The translations under genes were made by a program, and so were the position numbers. Of a DNA stretch of 64,000 nucleotides, positions 35,701 through 48,526 are shown piece by piece. The notes under the pieces were generated by a model. The model had not been told where the DNA came from. It ran no database searches and worked only from the letters and a program-made list of their open reading frames with translations. Every line of letters begins with the position of its first letter. Position 1 is the first letter of the stretch. Source of the DNA: Eutypa lata (lineage: Eukaryota > Ascomycota > Sordariomycetes > Xylariales > Diatrypaceae); assembly GCA_022661535.1 (NCBI GenBank), contig JAKULF010000008.1:1178001-1242000 (forward strand). Reading direction: 5' to 3'.

Positions 35701-38700
35701 GTTCTCGCTAGGAGCGATGACCAATCCTCGAAGTCTCAACATGCGCTGCCATACTTCAACGTTTCTTTGGCAGCCCTTTAGGCGGACCTCCCATGTTCGT
35801 CGTATCGCAGCCTTCTTCTTCTCGTCGGTTTGTTTATAGACGATAATTTCCTCAAGCTCTGCAAGCATCTGAACACGAACGATGACCTGGTAGGCACGGT
35901 TATAGGACTCGCTAACGAGGGCACTGAGCTCAGTGTCTAGGCCTTCTCGGGTCTGTTGTATACAGGCGGCAGCCTCGCGGAATTGGTTGCGATGGAGCGC
36001 GAGCATTGCCCCGAAGAAAGATCGGTCTGGAGAGTACCGCTTCATCGACTGGAGGTAAATGTCCATTGAATCCCACTTTCCTAAGCCCCATGCTGCAGCG
36101 GTTGCAAGGGGTGCGATACGGCGTTGAATTTCAGGGGCAGAGTTGGCCCAGGTATTACCTGCTAGGCTAGCAAGCGCGTCCCATTCCCCAAGTGCGTGTA
36201 AACACCTCATCTTCCCCATGACGATGTCAATAGGAACGACTTGGTCCGCAGGGACCTCCTTCTCTCTCTTATCGTAGAATTGTAGAGCTTCTTCCCAACG
36301 TTCCAATTTCTCGAACCACGTTTCTCGCAGTTGAATCCCATCTTTGTACAACTGTGCCTTACGAAGGATGCCTATAGCAGCATCGTATTGCTGGAGATGG
36401 TTGTTAATCGTTATTAAAGCTTCAACCGCCGGGCCACTTTGATCCTGCAAGAACTCCAACTCTTTGTAATGGAGTGCCTTAGCGTATGCATGGCAGCGGG
36501 CGGCTTCCCTACCGAGAACTCTAATATCGATTGGCAGAGCCTTATCATCATGTTCCATGAACTCTGCGAGGTTGAGAAGAAGTCCCAACAAATCTGGTGG
36601 TACGTTTTCGGATCGGATTGCATTCTCAATGTTTTGGATGAGTTCGTCCTGATATCCCTCATAGAGCTCACTCCAGCAGGACACGAAAGCCGAGTTGAAT
36701 AGCTCTCGCGCAAGTGGCAGGTAAACGCTGGCAAGTGCAGCACATGCCCTCAGAGCGTGATTTGGCGACTCCGTCAGCAACGTCGTGCTGAAACGTCGCA
36801 ACCATTCTTGCCAATCCTCCTTCGTCGATTTACCCTTGGAGTCCCAGGCAGCTTTGAGATGGATAGCATTCATCTCCAACTTCTTTGTGCTCAACTCGGC
36901 AAAAGATGGCTCGTCGGGTTGATCGATGAATCCCGTTCCGGAACTTAGGTCTTGGGGTAGTACCTCTCCTTTCTGGAGCTTGCTCACGAGCAGTTCATAG
37001 TTTTGATGCTGAATCTGGTGGGCTTGAAGGACCTTATTGACAGTGCCCATGAAGTGCAGGTAGTCTTTTCCAAGTTGCTGGATTAGAGCACATAGAGTGT
37101 CGAGGGCTGCCACTCGCAAAGATGACTCTCCACTAGAGAGTATCCTTGCAAGTGGGTGAATGATTTTGGATGCGTAGTCATTGAGGTTCACTTGACGCGA
37201 AATCTTCCCGATGGTCTCAATAGCTGATTTTCTCAAAAACGTAGGCTGACCCTGCTTCTCAAAGGTTCGCACAATGACGGGGACGACCAGATGCATATAC
37301 TCTTCAGCGCTAGAGCCGAAAACTAGGAATGCATGCAAAACCTTCTCGGATGGGATTCTCTTGGTTGAAGAATCCTTCTCTAGAATACCAAGCATCATCG
37401 GTAACAAGCCGGCAAGATAGATCTTGAACTCCCCCTCAAGTGATCGAGAGATAGCCTCCACCAACGACAATATCGTCGATTGTAGTGATGGTGAGTGATC
37501 CCAATAGTCCTGGAGAGCTTCAATGATTTCGGGTAGGTAATTCCGGATATGCTGTCGCACAATGCTCACCAACGTAGCTAGCTGGTTAAAGTACGACTCT
37601 AGGCGGTTTTGGTTAGTGGTATTTCTAATGACTATTAAAAAGGCAGGGACGATTCGGTCTAAGAATGGTACACATTCGAGGCCAAGGGTGCGGAAAATAT
37701 TCATGATGGCTTCTATTACACCAGCATGATGCGGCATCAAGGACGGGTCCTTCAGGATTTGCAGCAGGGCATTGATCACTACTGTAGGGTAGTACTCCTT
37801 ATTTGAGGGGGTGAGACCTGTCATCATTAGTGATATATCCGTCATGCGGTTCGCATCGACACGGCGTTTCAAGTCGGGCGCTCGCTCTTCGACCTGCTTT
37901 TTGTTACAATTGTTAGCCTTGTTCTTTGAATGATCATCGAGATCAAAATCCATAGATTCGTCGTCACTGTCCATACACCGATCGTGGCTGTGATCGTGAT
38001 CTTCTCCCCATGGACATCCAACGAAGACATTGAAAGGAGATTCGTAGTTGGGGTGTGGTACCTGATGTCTGTATGGATCCAGAGCACCTAATATTCCCAT
38101 CAATTTGATCGTCTCCTGTCTCAGCGGGCCTCGCTGCGGTTCAGCGCGAATGATGGTTTGAAGCAGCTCAAGAAGCTGGGGATACTCGAGATAGGGGTCG
38201 ATTACGTAGCCAGAGTTACTAGCTAACTGGCCAAGTGTATGAAGTGCGGCTTCTCGTTTAGCAACTGAACTTTGATCCTTCAGGGCGTCGATTATGAGTG
38301 GCATAAGTTTGTCTTTATAGGGAAGCATGTCCTCGCCCCCGACTGTAGCGAGTTCACCGATGGCCTTAATGATAGTAGCAGCTACGGCTGGATTCTGCTC
38401 GGTCGCTTTGGGTAGGAGTACAGAGATCATGGGCTCAACGTAAGGTTTGATTAACCCCTGTGCGTTCTGTACTAGGAGACTTAGTAGTTTCGCGCTCTCC
38501 TCCTTGTTGCGGGCAACATCGGAGAATTCAAGTTCAGTGAGCATCTGTATTAGCGTTTTTCGCAACGAGGGGATAACATATGCTGGGTTATGTCGCGCGA
38601 GTCGGCCAATGATTGAGATGGCAACCTCGCGAATTGCAAATGTCTCGTCGTTGAGCGCGAAGAAGAGAGTCCGAATATTTTCTGCCTTCGCAAGATGAGG

Positions 38701-40836
38701 GTCAAACCGCTCATCTAATGCCGCAAGAACAGTCCGCCGTATGGTTGCCTCGGGGTCCGACACACCTACAGTTAGTAGTTTTTCAATGACATCCCCAACT
38801 ACCTGCAGCGCATGGTAACTTGTCTGGTTGACGATAGGATCCCGCACGTAGAGTTGGCAACATGTCAGAGCCGCCGCCTCTCGGATCTCAGCGTCTTCGT
38901 CTTCGACGTACTTGATCGCAACATCCCGGACAAACTCATTGAGAACATGACCTACGCCTAGTATTAGCCCATGCCCATGCACTTCTTGTAAATAGTGACA
39001 AGACGAAAATCCCATTGTGATATCGTCCATTCGATATTCTCGGTTCACATCGCTTTGCTTTGAGCTAGAAACACAGACCAAAATCAAGACTTACCAGAGA
39101 AATCGAAGCTGCCTAGTGTATTGAGAGCCAGTTTCACCTCGGCCTTCTTGTACTCGTATGCTTGTGGGTCCTTGGCATCCTTCGGTATGATGGGAACAGC
39201 CGAAAGCGTGTTGGGAGTAGGAGCACCTAAGGGTTTGAAAGGCTCGCCACATAGGACCCGACTCAACATGTCTAACAACCTTTCCTGTATCGTTGCCTTT
39301 ACGGGCGGGATGTAGAAGGCCATGTCAACCAGAGCTTGTGTCAATTTCGGCGTTAACTCGCAAGCAAAGATAGGGTCGAGAAGAGCCTCCATGTATTTGC
39401 TCAGTGTCTGTCCAACGGCTACAGCCAGCCTACTGATGCAGTCGAAGACAGGGTCCACGGAGCCTCTTTTTCGAGACTGGATGCTGAGGCCTTCTCGGAC
39501 GTGGATCAAAACACCATCAAGATAAGGGGCAATAGCACTCTTGACCGAGTTCGCAATGTTGCCGATTGCCAGAAAAGCATCGTTCCGCTCCTTATCCTTC
39601 TTTAGCATATTGGATAGATAAACCATGAACTTGTGGAGATAGGAGTGCGCGAAATCAGCCGGTGAATAATTCGCTAGGTCGGGGATAAGCAGCACCACCG
39701 TCTTACGGATGGTGACATCGCGGTGATCCTTGTGGCGAAAGACGATTTCGCAAGCCTCCTGGTAATATTCCTGCATGTACATACCACCCTGCTCTAGCAG
39801 CTCTTTGAGTACCAGTAGCGACGCATGAATGCCTTCGACCGTGTTCGTCCGCAGCCCGATAAGAAGTTCGTTATACATCTTAGTCATCCAGGCCTGCTTC
39901 ATTTCTTGGTCTCGCTCGCGAATGATGCGGAAACAGGCACTAACTGTTTCACCCGACGTAACCCGAATGAGTTGTCGTGGGTCGCGGAGACCGACCCATA
40001 TCAGGTCGAAGATGAGGCCGACATAGGCGTACATGAGAGTCGGGGCATTTCGGGACAGTTCTCGCAGGACGAGGACAGCACTATATCTCTTCTCCTCGAG
40101 CCTGTCCGACTGAAGCCACTCCAGAGCCGTCTTCACTTCCGACTCGACCAACTCGGATATTAAAGATCCTCCAGGGCGACATAGCTTCCCCAGAGCTATC
40201 GCAGCAGCTTGCATCGGTACCAAGTCCCTTCCTCGAAGGACCTGCTTAAGGTTCGCGGTGAATCGGGTGTATTTCGCGGTAACATCGACGCCTTCGAAGT
40301 CCACAAGGGCATCAAGGGCATAGACACCACCAAGTCGCTCCGAGGAGTCATTGCCATGCAACATGAGTGTTGTAATCTTATTATTAACAGAGTTATAAAA
40401 CACATGAAATTGCTCGGGCGGGAAGTCTAGAAAGGCAGTAAGAATTAGTTTAGTTATTTGCAGGTCGTAACTGGTTGATTCAAGTCTGGAGTTGCAGTGT
40501 AGACTTAATGTATGTATGTAGGAAGCTGCGTTCGGCTCGAACGTTTTAAGGAAACAGGTGTGTACCTCTGTGACAGACAGCAACTAAATCTCTAAGTTGA
40601 GCTGCAGCTCGCTTTCTAACTTCGTCTCCGGCTCTATAATCGATAGTCCGAATAAAGGTTAGTCAATCAATCAAACAAACACAAACTTCCAAGTTTATAG
40701 GGTATTAGGTTGAAACCATGATACTGGCTGGCGCATTTGAGCTCTTTCTCACCAGCAGGAGATCTCACCTAGATTTGAGTTCCCTCGTGACGGAATCAAG
40801 GGCCTCTAGGGCCAACGTCGACTGCTGTGCCATCAT
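32752..40836 (-). CDS. tor: Target of rapamycin (TOR) kinase, 5 exons
   Basis: Model: complement(join(32752..33282, 33406..38951, 39095..40426, 40566..40633, 40769..40836)), 2514 residues; all phases agree. TOR is a PI3K-related Ser/Thr kinase that drives growth in response to nutrients in TORC1 and TORC2. The first two exons give [13 protein letters not shown] and [21 protein letters not shown] repeats fill about residues 60-1250, with [10 protein letters not shown] across intron 3. FAT follows. The FRB segment (about 1930-2035) has [14 protein letters not shown] and [11 protein letters not shown], with the Ser at which substitutions confer rapamycin resistance still present. The kinase has [16 protein letters not shown] (about 2108), [13 protein letters not shown] (about 2253) and IHIDFGD (about 2275). 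FATC ends YIGWCSFW. A Gln/Pro/Asn-rich linker precedes FATC, and an Asp/His-rich insertion lies near residues 800-850. Confidence 0.97.
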
Positions 40837-41829
40837 GGTGCGACTATTTGCGAAAGTCAAATATCGTGATTATTACTAAATTTCGGATAATAGCTGCGTC
40901 ATTGACAGCTTTGCCAGCCGCCTACGGTGCAGCGAGCAGCATGAAGGACACGGGGTAGCGAGTTTCATACAAACACTACGTATATATGTAGGAAATTACA
41001 AAGACAAGATAATAGGCACAGAGTCGTTCCAAACAGGGTACAACAAAGGACACCGGGTATAAGATAAAAGGTGTAAGGTGAATAATAGTAGCGGTAGGGC
41101 ACAATAGAAAGGTAATGTTATTTCTCTAGTAAGGTTGACATCGACAGCGTTATGCTGTCACATGTGCTTCGTAGCCTGAAGAGCTTGTTATAAGGCCCGG
41201 TCTATTACTGTCCTAGACAATACGCTCACTTCCTATGGGCTAGCTCTAACTATCACTTGGTATGCACATAGCAGTTACGCGTTAGCACTGCAGATCGGGG
41301 GTGATGCTGTAGCTCACGGGTCACTTTACCAAGACTACAGTGGAATATCAGGCTTTATACCGTGAGTATAAGTAGATTCACTACAAAGAGAGCTAATCGA
41401 GGTGATGACCATACTGCCATGCAAGCCAATGGTAGTTCAGATACCTCAACATACAGTGTGAGATTATACCCTATACGCCAAGAAGCCTGCCAACCTGCCC
41501 CTCGAACCTAGTAACTACTTAATGCTTTTAGTGGGCTTATATGCTTATCTTATCAGCTAACTACCTAGGCACTTCCTCATAGTTAAGGCTGATCCTTATG
41601 AGGGCCCGGAAGCAATTCATTCTTTCAAAAAACACTTCTATCATAATGCACAGTAACCTCAAGAATCTATACCCCCAATCGCAGTAAACCTTCATTTAAT
41701 CCAGTCAATCGCAAAAGGAAATCCATCTACCTCTCCAGGTTGGTCCAGCGCCACCCTCTCTCACCGCACCCTCATCCATCACGAGTCTACCGATAACCAT
41801 CCTCCTATCCTCCTCCTTCCTCTCCAAAC
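40837..41829. other. Divergent promoter region, TOR and RTF2
   Basis: 1 kb between two divergent housekeeping genes. No exon is seen. A CT-rich stretch lies right before the RTF2 ATG. Confidence 0.55.
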
Positions 41830-42726
41830 ATGGGTAACGACGGGGGCTCGATCCCAAAGCGACGCGAGCTGGTCAAAGAATCAGCGCGCCTACCAACAGC
41901 ATCGGAACTGAAAGCCACGGCCCTCGAATCGCTGGCGCACGCCTGGACAACCTGTCCACTCTCCTCGGAGCCCGTAGACCCAGCCACCACCGTGGTATCC
42001 GACTGGCGGGGGCGCCTCTACAACTACGAGTCCGTACTGCAATGTCTGATGCCATCTTCCTCCGATTCTACGCTCCCGGAGACGCAGCAGGCCGAGTTCG
42101 CGCGCACGGGCATCCGCGGGCTCAAGGACGTCGTGAAGCTGAAGTTCGCCCTGCGGAAGGACGAGAAGGGCCGTGAGTTCCGCGCTTGCCCCGTCAGCAT
42201 GAAGGAGCTCGGCGCTGGTATGAAGGCCGTCTACGTTGTGCCGTGCGGGCATGTGTTCGCCGATGTCGCGATCAAAGAGACTATTACCTCATCATCGGCT
42301 ACGACCAACGCCGCGGGTAAGGAGAAAAATGAGAAAGGGGTGGTGGAGGGTGCAGATCAGAAGCTGTGCCCTGAGTGTAGCGAGCCATTCCAGGAGCGCG
42401 ATATCATTCCCATACTATCGACAGACGAGGCCGAGATCGAGAGACTAGCGAAACGGGTCGATGAGCTGAAGGCCCTGGGGCTGGCGCATAGCTTGAAGAA
42501 AGATAAGAGCGGTGGCAAGAAGAAGCGCAAGGCTGGTGAGGCGAAAGAGGAGAGTGGCGCGAACGGGGAGGCCAGGGAAACAAAGGACAGGAACGGGAAA
42601 GCCGGGAAGGAAAAGAATGGTATTTCGAGTCGAATAAATAATAGCGCGACGGCGTCTTTGACGGCCAAGGTGTTGGCAGAGCAAGAAGAGAGGAATAAAC
42701 GCCGGAAAATAGCTGCCATGAGATGA
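41830..42726 (+). CDS. rtf2: Replication termination factor 2 (Rtf2) family
   Basis: Single-exon, 298 residues. The N-terminus opens MGNDGGSIPKRRELVKE, the start typical of Rtf2. The divergent double RING/U-box-like fold is visible: WTTCPLSSEPVDPATTVVSD, LYNYESVLQCL, a second part FRACPVSMKELG with VPCGHVFADVAI, and KLCPECSEPFQERDIIPI. The C-terminus is Lys-rich and disordered (KKDKSGGKKKRKAG), probably nuclear. In fission yeast Rtf2 stabilises stalled replication forks at termination sites; in fission yeast it has also been linked to splicing. Length is close to the family norm. Confidence 0.95.
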   Translation: MGNDGGSIPKRRELVKESARLPTASELKATALESLAHAWTTCPLSSEPVDPATTVVSDWRGRLYNYESVLQCLMPSSSDSTLPETQQAEFARTGIRGLKDVVKLKFALRKDEKGREFRACPVSMKELGAGMKAVYVVPCGHVFADVAIKETITSSSATTNAAGKEKNEKGVVEGADQKLCPECSEPFQERDIIPILSTDEAEIERLAKRVDELKALGLAHSLKKDKSGGKKKRKAGEAKEESGANGEARETKDRNGKAGKEKNGISSRINNSATASLTAKVLAEQEERNKRRKIAAMR

Positions 42727-43038
42727 TACCATCGGGGTAAAATTACGCCCCTTACTAGGAAGATAAGACTCTGTACAATATAATGATACCACATGCTTTA
42801 GCTACAGCGCAGATGGATTTGGAGTTCACCGTCTACTTTTTTTAAAAGATAAAAACATTGTATATCGTTCCTCATTCTCAAAATGCATCGAGTATCGCAC
42901 AACTCTGTAAGCCTACCGCTCATGTAGCCTACACGAGTACCTATTTTGCTCGCCCGTAGATAACCTCAACCCAAGGGGTAATTAACCATGGTGCGACTAT
43001 ACTATCAACCACTTGTTGGTTCCACCGACCGTCACATT
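42727..43038. other. Intergenic, convergent 3' ends
   Basis: 312 bp between the RTF2 and glucosidase II beta stops, with a T-rich run near 42836. Nothing else seen. Confidence 0.5.
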
Positions 43039-44993
43039 TCACAGCTCATCCTTAGCCTGGTCCTGCGCTTGCGGTTCATTGGGATTGACAGCGCCCTCGC
43101 ACACAGCCGGAGTACCAACCTCCATCTTGTAAACGCACTTCTCGAGCTCGCTAACGCGCCAAAGCTCCTCGGTCTCCGCGCAGCTGAGCCAAACATCCGT
43201 GCGGCGGTTGGGGCCATTCCAGCAGTGCTGGCCATTATCATAGCGCAGGACGATGCGACGACCGCGACCCAGGCCCTTCCCGTCGTGGCGCTCCTCCTCG
43301 TCGGCCTCGTCGAAGTCGAACTTGACAAAGTTGCCCATATTGGTAGCGCCGCCGCCCTTCTTGCTCTTCTGCGTGGTGCGCTCCAGCCAGCACAGCTCGT
43401 ACGTGTACTCGCCGGCGTCCTTGGCCACGCACTTGCCCTTCAGCTGGCGGAAGATGTCGTCCGCGCCGTAGTCCTTCTCCAGGTCCTGCTTCTGGTTCGT
43501 CAGGTCCCGCTGCTTGGTTGTCAGCTCGCCCTCGGCGCCCTCGTACGCCTCCCGCGCCGCCTTGACAAGCCGCGACTCTCCCTTGCCCGACGAGCTGTCC
43601 GCTAGCATCCCGTTCTCGATCAACCAGATCCGCAGGAGGTTCACACGCCCGTGGATGAAGTCGCGGATGGAACCGGGTAGGTACGCCTCGAGGCTGTAGA
43701 CTATGGTAGTGTTAGCAAAGCCGTGTTCCCTAGTCAACGTTATCCGTGCAGAGGTGGATAGACATACGAATATCAGTGTCAGTGGCCTCATCTTCCTCGA
43801 ATTCCTTCCAGTTGATGCCAGATGTCTCGCTGTCTTCCTTCAAGACCTCCTCGACATCGGCTTCATTCAGGGCTTCCGCAACCTCTTCCGCCTTCTTAGC
43901 TGCGTAGTCCTCCCAGCCCCTAACGGCCTTCTTGACACCCTCGTCGTTGAAGTTGGGGTTATACTCCTCCTTGAAAGCAGACAGAATGCCCTCCAGCTCG
44001 GCAATCTTATCATTTAGCTGGTGACGCTCGTCGACGACCTTGCTCAGGGTGCCCCGTAGTTCGTTAACCCTAGCCTTAGCCAGTCCGGAAAGCACGCCGA
44101 GCTTGCCACTTCCCTCGCCCGAGACGACCTTGCCACGGTCCTGGCGCTTCGCATCCTCCAGCTTAGCCTGAAGATCGTCACGCTTGGTCTCAAGCTCCTT
44201 AATCTCGTTGGTCAGGGTGGTGATCTTAGCTTCGACACGACGGCGGAGTTCCTTAGCCTCCTTGACCATCGTTCTCCGCCGCTTGTTGGCCCGCTCGGCG
44301 TTCTCCCTCCGCTCCTTATCGACACGCCTCCATTCTTTGCCTATCTCGTCACATTTGTTCTCGCATTTGATACCGCCTTTTCCAGCGTATTCCTCGGTGC
44401 CGTCACAGCAGAGATCGTAATCGCACACGCCGTCGTTGACATATAAGAAAGGCACGTAAGTGCCAATGTGCCCCTTGTTCTCGCACCAGAAGCCAGGGAG
44501 GGCATTAGAAGTATTCGTTGTCCCTGATAGCGATGCAGGGAGGGGTTGTGGTGGCGAAAGGGGGTCTAGGTTGGCACAAGCTGCTGTCCCCGGCTCGTCA
44601 GACCCATCGGGGCAGTCACACGAGTTATCGTTAACTTTGGATGAAGGAATTGTGATCGAAGGGCGGCCTATGCAGGTGAATTTGTCTTTGATTTCGTAGA
44701 ATTTAGCAACTGTGAAAGTCAATTGATTAGCTTCTTTCTTCCTCTAGAACATGTTCTGAGCTCTCTATCATTTCGCTGTTCTCACTGAGAAGCTGTGGTG
44801 GAGTGGGGTCTCGTGTTCAACACTCATTATACACTACACCGTACTTCGTAGATTGATGTAAATGGAATAAGGGTTACAGAGGTAGAAGGGAATACAAACA
44901 TTCAGGACCAACGCCTCGAGGTAACGATCCTGCCGTCACAATGCCATTCTGAGCTATGATGCCCAGAAGCACCATTGCCTGTGATTGACGCAT
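43039..44993 (-). CDS. Glucosidase II beta subunit (PRKCSH-like), ER
   Basis: Model: complement(join(43039..43700, 43768..44709, 44900..44993)), 565 residues. Exon 1 encodes a signal peptide (MVLLGIIAQNGIVTAGS) and RGVGPE; splicing gives EFAKFYE, the usual family start. Two Cys-rich LDLa-like modules follow (FTCIGRPSITIPSS with DNSCDCPDGSDEPG; FWCENKG with NDGVCDYDLCCDGTEE), then a long coiled coil (about residues 150-300), an acidic WKEFEEDEATDTD segment, and a C-terminal MRH domain with GKCVAKDAGEYTYELC and WNGPNRRTD. The protein ends KDEL, an ER-retrieval signal. In the ER this subunit holds the catalytic alpha subunit and binds mannose on N-glycans, aiding glucose trimming and folding control. 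Intron 1's donor is GTTTGT. Introns are 67 and 190 bp. Confidence 0.95.
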
Positions 44994-47268
44994 TTTGGTA
45001 ATTGGTGAACAAGATTATAAGAGCCTGCTCATGGGAAGAAAAAGGATCTATTCCAGACAGTTGGTTGAATTATTGACACGAAACCACAAGAGCTCCCCCT
45101 TGACCCCTGTTTACACCGCCAACACTAGCCAATTAGTGCGGCTGAGTTCTACCCAATGAGATAGCTTCAGCCACAGAATCGGAGTTAAGCCACGAATCTA
45201 CATATCAGTACCACTTCAAGAGGCTTTACCTGGAAAATATCATGAATCACTTCAAATACACAAATATAAACAGATAATACCAAATATACACGGAATATAT
45301 CGCACAAATACCGAAACGTTTTTATACATAAAAAATGTAGTGGATAAAGTTTAAGCCGTCTCTATAGCACAAAATGTATGCCACAGATTTCAGACCCCCT
45401 GCTAGAAAATCACCAACGCCGATGGCTCTTAGAAACCTAGATCATGTGTGCTGTCTGCGTGCTAATTACATATATACTAATAAACAATCTTAAATTATTA
45501 CCTATCTACTGCGTACTAAGTTGCGAATTACTGGATCTACATCATTACTTCTCTCTCCTCTCTCAATCCTACTTAACTACCTTAGTCTTCCCTCTCCAAA
45601 CCAAACTACTTGTCTCCTCCCACTTCCAAGGGTTTCAAAATATCACACTACCTACTAAGTAGTTCAACCACACTCTTCTCACACAGTCGTCAAACACCTT
45701 CATCCAGCTTTACTAACAAGTGTGTATGTGTTTCTTCTTTTCTCCGTCTGGAGGTTTTTTTTCTTACTTTTTTCTTCTTCCCTTTTGTACTTCACCCACG
45801 CATTATATATTTCTGTACTGTTTCCTACAACATATGAACAATAGTGTCATCCCCAAGGTTCATTTCCTTAGAGCTATGGATATCCGGCCCTTGTGAGACA
45901 CACCGTACGCCTACATCACGTCATGTTCATATTTCAGTTGTGTAACACTACAGTGCCTAGACAGCTTGTGGTTGTGGCTTTTAGGCGTTACTTGGTTCTT
46001 TATCGTCAGAGACTTTCGTCCGAAACTTGACTTGAGGCCTCTGAAGTATTGGTGAATGTCTCTGAATCGAAACGTCTAACTTCCAATATAGGAATCCCCC
46101 GATCAGTTATCGCCCAACAACACCTTCGAATTAGAACCTACCTTGGGCCAACGGTGCCCCTAGTGCTTCCTTTAGTACTAAGGGGAGCCGGAGTCAGAGA
46201 AACAACAAAAATATAACAACAATCATGTCGAAGCCCCAAAGCTTCCAGCCACTACCACAACAGATTTAAACCCCGACGACACATTCAGGACGGAAACCAT
46301 TCCAGACGTACCTGAGAAGTTTAAGTACGGGCTATCGACCATGTTTTCGTGCTCACCGGCACCTTCTTCTTCGCCAAATCTCCCTAGAGGTCTGGAGCTC
46401 ATTGGAAAGAATTGATAGATATTCACAGAATTCCAACCCCCTAGTTCTCGGCCTCGTAGCAAAGGAACATTTTACGGAAAAGGATAGAATCCTGACCCTG
46501 TACGCTCCTAAGACGCCGACTAAGCCAACATACGCCCAGGTAGCTTGGCGTTAAGGTAATGGAAAGAACATCACCACCTTCCATCCCTTCTCAATGCTTT
46601 CCATCGAGATCAGGGACACAATATGGCACCACGCCTTCATCTTGCCCGGGCCGAGTATGCACATATTTGAAGTGGACAAGATATCTGGAGCCGACGTACG
46701 ATCTTGTGCTAGTCCGACCTCTAAGGCTATGAGATAAGCAGTCATACCTCGAATAGCTAACTCGAATAATATATGTATAAATCGTTGGCAAAAACAATTG
46801 ACACGTTTTCTTGGCAAGATGTAAAATGCATACGTAGGTTAGGCATTAGATATTATAGGCAACCTACCGTTATTGGCCTGTCCTATACAGCGAATGCGAA
46901 TAAACAAATGGTTATACTATCAATGAGAGAATAATCGTTGATTATTATTAAGTAAGCGAGTGTTATTCGAGTCCAAATATTCACAAGAACATGATTTGGT
47001 TTGGTAACGACCTAAGGTAATGCCGCAGACGTCAATTCCCCCATCTAAGTAGTCAATGCATTGTCTTTCATTGACCCCTTTCCTAAACTTGATAATAAAT
47101 AACCACACCGCTCTCTCGCCACAACTCCCCACTCTATACCTCAGATTTACGTCATCACTCGAATCGATGCTTCCTGGGTCTCTGTAAAGGTACCAGCATC
47201 CAAACGTTATTAGTTTGAACACTATTTGAGCTTATATCTGCAATGATTCTCAATATAACAGCAACACA
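44994..47268. other. Gene-poor stretch
   Basis: 2.3 kb without a credible exon. 45500-45800 is CT-rich. Several short frames near 46220-47220 (minus) have no domain and no splice support. Confidence 0.45.
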
Positions 47269-48015
47269 ATGAGGACCTCAAGCCGCCTCAGAAACCGCAA
47301 CCATGAGCAGGGGCATCGCGGCCAGCTTGCGTCTCCACCGCGCTTCGAGCCGGCCACACAGCGCATTGTCTTCGACTACCGCATGATCTCGGTATGGGCG
47401 TGGCCCTCGCGCGGTGGGCTGATAGTCCTGGAGCATGTGACGGCTTTGGACTGCGAGTTCTTGGGTCTCGACGCCCTCGACCTGCGCGTGCACCGGGACC
47501 CCGACCAAGATGCCGAGGACGAACTATGCCAGCGTCTCCTCTTGCTCGGTGCCAAGTGGTTCGATAGTCGCGACAGGTACCGCTTTGTGGCCGGCGTCGT
47601 CCACGACGAAGAAGATAAGGTTAAGATCTTAGAGTCGTCTTCAGTACTAAACGTGCCAGGACCAACCATTCGGGAGAGGAGATGGGTCAGGGTTGGGTAC
47701 CCCACCGCGCCAGAGGGAGGGTTCTGGGTGGCCGAGTACGACACAGTGGTGTATCACGAGATATATAGTGCAAAGGACAGAATAGTGCCCTACGGCGCTG
47801 ATCTGGTACAACTGGCAAAGTCGATGGACGAGAAGTGCGAGGCCTTGAAGAAGTTAGATGGGAAGTTCTACAAAACCTTGGATGACTACGATGGGCTCTC
47901 GTATTTAAACGCCGGGAAGAACAAGACGAGTGGTGAAGTTGGGCCTTTGACAAGGTCACCGTATCCAGACCTAAATGGCGAGGAGATCAGCTGGGGGGTG
48001 TATGAGATGCACTAG
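47269..48015 (+). CDS. Hypothetical protein (248 aa, single exon)
   Basis: The ATG follows AACACA, a fair fungal start context. The reading frame has the higher GC and codon bias seen in the other single-exon genes here. After a short basic N-terminus (SSRLRNRNHEQGHRG) comes a globular part: FDYRMISVWAWPSRGGLIVL, CEFLGLDALDLRVHRD, then GFWVAEYDTVVYHEIYSA. The C-terminus is charged. No signal peptide, membrane segment or family motif is recognised. Possibly a lineage-specific cytosolic protein. Confidence 0.6.
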   Translation: MRTSSRLRNRNHEQGHRGQLASPPRFEPATQRIVFDYRMISVWAWPSRGGLIVLEHVTALDCEFLGLDALDLRVHRDPDQDAEDELCQRLLLLGAKWFDSRDRYRFVAGVVHDEEDKVKILESSSVLNVPGPTIRERRWVRVGYPTAPEGGFWVAEYDTVVYHEIYSAKDRIVPYGADLVQLAKSMDEKCEALKKLDGKFYKTLDDYDGLSYLNAGKNKTSGEVGPLTRSPYPDLNGEEISWGVYEMH

Positions 48016-48131
48016 CATAACGATACACAAAAGATGCTGTCCCAATATGTTCATGATACGCCGTTTATAGGTAGTTACTTTAATCCGACCAAAGTCCTGA
48101 CACGTTTCAACCGTCCTAGACGGGAACCACT

Positions 48132-48526
48132 TCAAGATTCGGACTTCTTCTTACTATCACTCTTCGCCTGAGGAGCTCCCTTCTTAGGCTCATTCTTTGA
48201 CCCGGGCTCGTTCTCGTAGTCTCCCCCTTGCTTCTCGTACTCCTTCGCCAGCTTCGATGCCTAAGTTGATAAGACATATGATATTAGTTTACAATACGTA
48301 ATATAAGTTCGTAATACTGGCGGTGCTTCATACCTTCCAGGCAGACCATTGTCCTTCACCACCGCCGGATTTATTCGGCTCTTGTTTGATATCTATATCA
48401 TGGTGTTAGTAGCTATCCGATCTCACACGTATACGGGCGGCTGTGATGATCCCAACGAGTGACGTTACCTTCTTTGAGCTGCTCGCGAAGCTCGGGATCA
48501 GTCGGTTTACCCTTGGAAGAAGGCAT
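48132..48526 (-). CDS. Small conserved-looking hydrophilic protein (3 exons, 81 aa)
   Basis: Model: complement(join(48132..48260, 48334..48392, 48469..48526)). Exons are 58, 59 and 129 bp, so none is long enough to stand out as an open frame. Splice sites are GTAACG...ATATAG and GTATGA...AACTTAG, all in phase. The protein starts MPSSKGKPTDPELREQLKE, continues GQWSAWKASKLAKEYEKQGG, and ends in a Lys/Ser tail (KSDSKKKSES). It is strongly hydrophilic with a helical centre. From memory this layout is widespread in filamentous fungi, but I cannot name a function. Confidence 0.75.

Noticed and set aside
45570..45830. CT-rich stretch considered as a coding exon
   Set aside because: Frames are Ser/Phe/Leu-rich from base composition only; no start, splice or domain support.
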